A stretch of DNA of 64,000 nucleotides from assembly GCA_029747585.1 (NCBI GenBank), contig JAPEVF010000054.1, forward strand, positions 1 through 64,000, written 5' to 3'. Every line of letters begins with the position of its first letter. The stretch's first letter is position 1. The position numbers were made by a program, and so were the translations under genes. The notes beneath the pieces are model-generated. The model ran no database searches, was not told the origin of the DNA, and worked only from the letters and a program-made list of their open reading frames with translations. Positions 58,324-64,000 of the stretch are shown here, in pieces. Source of the stretch: Pleurotus djamor (lineage: Eukaryota > Basidiomycota > Agaricomycetes > Agaricales > Pleurotaceae).

Positions 58324-60135
58324 TTCGGATCCAAAGCTGGCTATTGTCTGCTATTGTCCACAGAGCAACGCCACTCAAGGACAAAAGCACCGGCGCATCC
58401 CCGGGTGACGCCGGAAAAAGACCATTGAAATTTTACCATTGTCTCCGGTGGTCATAATAGGCAACCCAACGGTCAGAAAATCACACCCAAGCATCCTATC
58501 GTCCATGGTATGGAGGGCGATGTCTTCAAATCTCGAATGAGCGGCGCGAAAAACTGTCATTGTATCACCCTGAAACTAAGTATGCTTCATCCTTCATGAT
58601 CGAGGTAATAGACCTACGACCCAGTTAAGTCTCCTAGCACTCTTCGACCACGAAACGAACTCACCACCACTCGTCTCCAGCAGTAGGAGGCGCTTTGACG
58701 AACCAAAAACTACGCATTGAGTCACCGTGTTTGTTCTCCCTCACTCCCCTAGAGCATCTCAAAATATAAAACAGCACATTTTAGTCGAAATCTTTTGCTT
58801 CGGATACTTGCGAGTTGACTTACCATCCTTCACAGGTATAGACACCTAGCGCTGCGGCAACGAGATCCTTTCTGTCGTTCCAAGCAGCATCCCTCTTCCC
58901 CACCCGGTACCCCGGAGTATCAGCGCTTCAGCACCTCCAAGAAACAAACGGCACGCGCACATAGAATAAGCCGGCTATGCACAAAACTGTAAACGAAGTC
59001 GGTGAGTTCGTATCAATTTTGATTTCATCTTGTTGTTGTGTGACTTACTGCTGAGTATACACAGTGAAAATCCCATCGATCACCGCGTCCCGTGTCGTTT
59101 CGAAAGGGAGACCTCGTCGTGAACTTCCAGGACCAGACCAGCGCGGACAGACGTGTGGGAGGGATCTCCATGATGTTCGAAGCAAAAACACAGTAAGCGG
59201 TTTACTCTGTAGAAGACTTCTACGACGCCCCCTTTCCCCGTATTTATCGAATAGATGTACCATCATTAAGGTCGACATCTGGTTGCCTTACAAGTTACAA
59301 CTCGGGAAGAATATGACTTGAGAACTCTGAAAATGTACCGTAGGTTCCCCAGCACTCTTAGTTGGTTCCGAGTTGACGCGATGATTACTAGCACTCTGCT
59401 GAAGACAGTATGAGGTGAGTTTTGAAGTATACAGAGTAGGATATAGTGGAACAGGGTCATAGAACGCACTTGCATGGAAGTATTGCTTTTTTCATCTACG
59501 TGCCTCCTTACCCGGTTTCATCCGTCTGTATTGAAGGCTTGATGCGCGCAGGAAGCGAAGTTGAGTGTCGAAGATCCAGAGTCTCAAAGGCCGTAGTGAG
59601 AGAGTCTGAACAGAGAACAAAGGTGGTACGAAGATGCGAAGAACGAGCTGGCCGTTGGCTGGCTGATCCAGGAACGGGCGTCAAAGCGACAAGGGATCCG
59701 GGAGTTCGCCTCCTAACACCCCTTAGCGTCACCTCCTAGTTGTTGTATTGTTATCAAACGTTAAACTCGAAGCCCAACGCGCCGCCCAGCTCATATACTT
59801 CTCAAAACCCACATTTATGATTTACCCCCGCCCCCCTTCCAGCCCACTGAAGTACGTATGATACATCACGTGGAATCGTCCTAAAGATCTCGCCTGAATT
59901 TGCTCTATATCTTCTTGTTATCCTCTATTTTATCGCTACTGCATTTGCTTTCTGGATGTTTTCAGTTCGGCGTCCCTTTCATCCTACGCTTCATGCTGCT
60001 CAGATGCTGTTGAAAACTCTGTACTCTACGTCGGTCGGGTAGGGTACCTCCTCCTGAGGTACGCTTCCGTCGAAACAGTACCTAAGTCCTTGAGAACCTG
60101 TCTCCAGAACGAGGTTACGGTCACATGCTCAATAT
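58324..60135. other. No recognisable gene
   Basis: Short frames only on both strands. A plus-strand frame at 59446-59739 is Arg/Glu-rich without domain or splice support. A C-rich tract (CCCCCGCCCCCC, near 59825) lies before the 3' end of transporter 2. Confidence 0.4.
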
Positions 60136-61036
60136 TCAATGCCCCTCGTCCGAAGACCCACTCGCAAACCTCCCAAACACCAGCTCGCCAGCCCCAGCAC
60201 CTAAAACGATCGCGATGACGAAGAAGACTTGATACGTCCTGCATAATTCAATCAGTCAGCATCCCATCACTTTGTGGAGTAGAGTATATAGAGTATAGAG
60301 TAAAAGGGAGTAAGACAGTAGAGGGACGTACATCACGGCTAACATGAGCAGATACGCCAGCGTTACTTGCGCAGCGTGTAACACGGCGCGAGATAAGTCC
60401 CTCGACAGAGAGAAGGCAGGTAGACGACGGAGGTCAAGGAATGACCTGAGTTGGGCAGATTGTTGGCTTTCCGAGTCTCCTTTACCACCGAGGTAGCGTT
60501 TATCGGTTTGAGCTTGACGTTGGGTTTTACTAAGAGAGAAGAAGAGTACGAGTCATTTAGGAAGTATAGACTGAGTGCTGGGTAGTTACGACAGATTAAC
60601 CTTCGACTCACATTACTTTCCAATGAGCTTCGCTGAGTCCTTTCATGGCTGCGATAAACCGCTCGAATACGGCTAGGAAGAACAAGCCGAAGCAAGCCCC
60701 GACGACAGCGCCGGCACTCGTGGGCGTCCATCCTTCGAACCAGAGCGTGTCGCTGGTTGTGGTGTGGAAGAACATGGGCATCGAGTCGTGACCCTAATAA
60801 TAGAAGAAATTAAATTTACGTGTCAGCGTGTACTGTCGCTGAGTCAACGAGTGAAGGTCGGTCGATGGAAGGGAATTATACGGAGGGGAGGGTTGACTCA
60901 CTGAGGAAGTGCCAGTCAGACTGCTGGCAGCGCTTGTGGCTTCGTCTTCATCTCCGTGAGCGCCGCCGTGGGCTAATACAGTCGAGACAGCGAAGAAAAG
61001 AGCGCAGAAGAAGATACGGTTGACCGGAGAAGGCAT
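60136..61036 (-). CDS. Ctr-type copper transporter 2
   Basis: Exons 61036-60902, 60793-60612, 60529-60332 and 60238-60136 give 205 residues. A signal peptide (IFFCALFFAVSTVLA) is followed by a His/Asp/Glu ectodomain (HGGAHGDEDEATS) with few Met, then HDSMPMFFH before the first membrane segment (DTLWFEGW). The core segments are AGAVVGACFGLFFLAVFERF, SRAVLHAAQVTLAYLLMLAVM and VFFVIAIVLGAGAGELVFGR. Exon 2 is 182 nt and the later introns have the same phase as in transporters 1 and 3. The poor Met content suggests a different affinity or metal-sensing behaviour. Intron 3 carries three TAGAGTA motifs. Confidence 0.88.
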
Positions 61037-62598
61037 TAAAGAACCCGAAAATTTGAAGTTCAAGGATTGTGGTTCGACGGCGGTTGGGGGACTTCCAGAG
61101 TCCGTGAAGTAGGTTGGTGAAGGGGAGGCGGGCTAGGAGCTCGACGAAGCAAATGGAGCCAGCGAGTGTCCAGCAAGCTCGGGTGCTAGAGAACGAAGGG
61201 ATGAAAAGAGGGAAACCTGCGGTGGAAGGGTAGAGGATGGGGGTTTCAAAAAAGACGGCCTCCTCGACAACCATCACTTCCTTATAGTTCCACCTCAAGC
61301 TATACCCATCGCGGAAGGATGGGGCGCTCACGTCCCCATATCCAGAGGGCTGGGTTTGCTGTTGGATACGCTGTTTTCGTACAACGCGAAGCCACGGCGA
61401 CGGCGACGTATTATGAAGGGTCCTTAGGCAACGGAGTTCACGAGACAGGGACTCCAAGGACCAGACCAAGACCATGATAAATTCAGCGATTCAGTGATGT
61501 CGACGAGTCATGGCCCCTACGCAACGAGAAAATCCATTCGAACGGATACCTCGGAGAATGTATCGTAGATGGATATGTGGGGTAAAGCGTGATGTGTTTA
61601 TCAGTCGCCATCACTATATTGATAACGCCAATGCTAATGTTGGTCGTTGATTCATTCGTATTCAGGTTTGACAAGTGACTTACCTTTCATCCAGTTTACT
61701 CTACAGTGGGTTGGCTGCGGTTAAGATTCAACAGCAAGTCTTGGGCTTACCTGTGTCCATGGACTAAACTTCCCACGGACAAGAGCCAATCGGAGAATTG
61801 GCTCATATTCACACGCCACAATCAGAAACGCACAAATAGCTCACCTAGCCTCGAAACTGACTTGCTTTCTTTTCCCCCAACTTCCACCATCCTTCCGCTT
61901 CCTCTATGCGTCGTCCCCCATGTCGAGCCTGATGTTTTCTTCGTCGTCGCCGTCGTTGATGATGCCCTCAGCTACGCTCTAAGTCTTCTTCGTTGCTCGT
62001 CATCGCGTTATCTGCACGCGGAAATTCCGTTTCTGTATGCGCCTAATTTTACCTGGTCCTTCGTAATTCTTCTGCTGCTCTCTTCCTCCCTCCTCCGCCC
62101 CTCGATGTTAAGGATGCTCTGTACCATCCGTCGGAGATCCCATCCACGCCCTCTGCCCTGGTCGTTGCCGCTTAGCAACGTAACTCTCGTCATCATCTCG
62201 GCTTTCGTCTCCCACATGCTCCCTTTGCTCGTCGCGGTCTCCCATCCCCTTGACGTTACCCTTCGCTCGGACCAGGGTAATGACAGGTGCCATCGGCTGA
62301 TGCAACGCTTGCTTACTCGGGGAATGACTCGGGAACCTCTAGACGTACACACGTTCGTGTCCATGGCGTTTCTCCCCTTGGCTGGCTTGGTATCGGTGGG
62401 TACGGCCCATTTTGATCTTGGAAAACGAAGGAGAAATCCCCTTGGTTGATTCGTTAGCCGTTTTCATGTGATTCTGATAGTTGTAGGCCTTTTATCGTAG
62501 GATCACTAGGAATCAAATTGCTTGTCCTCTCATCCACCACGACAGCTGTCTTTTCTCTGAGAATTGGGTTATTCTACCCTCGTTCCGGGTCGTTTTCG
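61037..62598. other. Divergent upstream region between copper transporters 2 and 3
   Basis: The two transporters are transcribed away from each other across 1.56 kb. A long plus-strand frame (61706-62449) is rich in Leu/Ser/Pro with no domain and no splice logic, and is not called. Shared control of the pair is possible, but no known copper-response element was identified. Confidence 0.4.
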
Positions 62599-63464
62599 AT
62601 GGCAATGACTTTGAAGCTTTCGCATTTCTTTTGTTTTCTGGCTTGCCTCTCCGCCGTCTACGCGCAAAGCGGACACGAAGGACATGGAGGACACGATATG
62701 GAGGACATGGGCGACATGGATATGGGTGGATCAGATTCCTCGATGAGTGTGAGTATTGAGCTTCGTGCGCTCCCAGGTACTCCCGTCCCCCAAAACTCGA
62801 ACTCAATATACACCCTCCATCTCAGGGAGCGCACATGATGATCATGTANCTTCANACGAANCCGGGCGATACGCTCTGGTTCTTAGGNTGGGTNCCNANN
62901 AGCGTCGGGGCGATGGTAGGAGCTTGTATCGGCTTGTTCTTACTCGCCATCTTCGAACGTTGGGTCGCTGCGATGAGGGGAGTCATGGAGATGCATTGGA
63001 GTTCCTCGTACGTCGGCACTTTCTCCGTTTTGCGGAAGTGGTTACTCATAGCCTGCTTTGATCCCAGACGAACTTCAAGCTCGAACGTCCATGCTGGCGC
63101 CTATGTTATTGAGAAAGGCCATCATCATGAACATCCTACGCATGCTCAACCCGCCGTCGAGGCCCCCCNTTCGCCTATTCGACCGCAAACGAATCCAACC
63201 ATTCGCCATATCAAGAGACCTCGTTCGGGGCGTGGTACACGGACTCCAAGCGACGCTGGGGTTTACGCTCATGTTAGCTGTGATGTAAGGCGTCCCTTTC
63301 CTTCACGCTGGTTTTCTGTTGATCTCCGTGCTGATGGATAATCGTCCTTGCGACCCAGGACGTACCACGTCGGCTTTATCCTGGCTATCATCGTCGGCGC
63401 TGGTGTTGGGGAAATGTTGTTTGGAAGGTTCGCTGGTGGGATGACTGGTGCTGGTGGTCATTAG
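62599..63464 (+). CDS. Ctr-type copper transporter 3
   Basis: Exons 62599-62748, 62826-63007, 63068-63284 and 63359-63464 give 217 residues when the N at 63169 (after six C) is omitted. About ten further N in exon 2 are substitutions that keep the frame. After the signal peptide (HFFCFLACLSAVYA) the ectodomain is His/Met-rich (GHEGHGGHDMEDMGDMDMG), well suited to copper binding. The core has GDTLWFLGW, GAMVGACIGLFLLAIFERW, a His-rich loop (GHHHEHPTH), GVVHGLQATLGFTLMLAVM and FILAIIVGAGVGEMLFGR. It is likely the high-affinity Cu(I) importer of the three. Confidence 0.88.
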
Positions 63465-63667
63465 ACCCGACTCAGTATGCATTATGACCTGTTTTTCGTT
63501 GTTCGTATGCTTCGTTCATCTTCCCCCCTGTACTCCAACGGACACCAATCGACTTTGTAGTATCATGCACAAAGTTTTTTTNGACCCTTCCTCATTGAGC
63601 ACCGACAACAAAAAGGCAACAATCCAAGCTAACCGATCTGAGAATAACTTCACTAACCTACGGTAAT

Positions 63668-64000
63668 CTAAGAGCTTTCCTTCGGTTTGACTCCCTTCGC
63701 GATGAACAACGGGAACGGGAACACATGTTCCCTCGCCTTTGACAACACCTTCAGCTCGAAATCCACTAATCCCGCATTCTCAAACATGTTGCGAAGATCC
63801 GCCTCCTTGAATCCATCCACATGTACCACCAACTTCTCAAACGCCGGCATATTCGCAACGAGGTTTTCAGGGAGCGGTTTCCCATCAGCTAGTCGGTTGA
63901 TGACGAGGAGAGATCCTCCTGGTTTCAGGTAGGAGGCGAGGATCTTGGTGGTTTTGTTGACGTCGGGGAGGTGCTGGTAGACCATTCCGGACTGAATGAT
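63668..64000 (-). CDS. SAM-dependent methyltransferase, C-terminal part (runs off the window)
   Basis: The last ~110 residues of a class I methyltransferase. The motif after the SAM-binding strands (SGMVYQHLPDVNKTT) is followed by LKPGGSLLVINRL, a helix region, MFENAGLVDFELKVL and a C-terminal FPLFIAKGVKP. The pattern matches the Methyltransf_11/12-type family in which 'YHH/YQHLPD' precedes the 'LKPGG' strand. The glycine-rich SAM motif and the N terminus lie beyond 64000. The substrate cannot be inferred. Confidence 0.8.
   Translation of the reverse strand: MIQSGMVYQHLPDVNKTTKILASYLKPGGSLLVINRLADGKPLPENLVANMPAFEKLVVHVDGFKEADLRNMFENAGLVDFELKVLSKAREHVFPFPLFIAKGVKPKESS

Noticed and set aside
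60948..61475. 175-residue minus-strand frame upstream of copper transporter 2
   Set aside because: It overlaps the transporter's first exon in another frame and has no family resemblance.
61706..62449. 247-residue plus-strand gene between the copper transporters
   Set aside because: No domain, irregular composition, and no introns where neighbouring genes have several; probably chance frame in promoter DNA.

Overview
The window comes from a filamentous basidiomycete, most likely a mushroom-forming Agaricomycete. Genes are broken by many short introns (mostly 50-65 nt, GT...AG). The gene content is typical of that group: expanded F-box-like, BTB/POZ, MYND zinc-finger and CFEM families, a DUF6593-type protein, DUF6534-type membrane proteins, fungal Ctr copper transporters and a ferric reductase. 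No rRNA, tRNA or intact transposon was seen. I worked exon structures out by hand from splice signals, reading-frame continuity and comparison of paralogues inside the window.

Layout. 0-19 kb is accessory territory: a partial gene at the left edge, two decayed related segments (0.4-1.2 and 5.9-6.6 kb), F-box genes at 3.6 and 13.7 kb, a frameshifted F-box copy at 12.8 kb, a likely secreted Kex2-type peptide gene (7.7 kb), a BTB gene (8.6-9.5 kb), and a junction at about 17.47 kb where an F-box 5' part meets a cytochrome P450 3' part. 19.9-31.8 kb holds a DUF6593-type gene, then a tandemly duplicated two-gene unit (MYND protein + CFEM protein, twice), then a further F-box gene followed by the C-terminal third of another. 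31.8-41.6 kb is gene-poor. It contains a small secreted protein, a DUF6534-like membrane protein with a decayed second copy, and an array of six near-palindromic 22-bp repeats at roughly regular spacing (38.36-38.77 kb). 41.6-63.5 kb interleaves two themes. One is metal uptake: a ferric reductase and three Ctr-type copper transporters with the same exon plan. The other is three copies each of two families I do not recognise, a C2HC-type zinc-finger protein ('ZnF') and a 'WEDGE-motif' protein ('X'), which occur as ZnF/X pairs. A SAM-dependent methyltransferase runs off the right edge.

How the genes may work together. The reductase would reduce Fe(III)/Cu(II) at the plasma membrane, and the Ctr proteins import Cu(I), so 45-63.5 kb looks like a reductive metal-uptake cluster. 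The ZnF proteins repeat a strict ligand pattern (C-x2-C-x10-12-H-x4-C followed by C-x2-C-x12-H) and could be nucleic-acid-binding regulators. Their repeated co-location with X genes is the best candidate here for an undescribed gene system, but its function is not shown by the sequence. F-box, BTB and MYND proteins are families typically used for substrate selection or protein interaction.

Sequence quality matters. Single N characters follow six- or seven-base homopolymers at several places and break five exons artificially; omitting the N restores the frame each time. One larger N-rich patch (about 26.62-26.80 kb) lies inside the second MYND gene.
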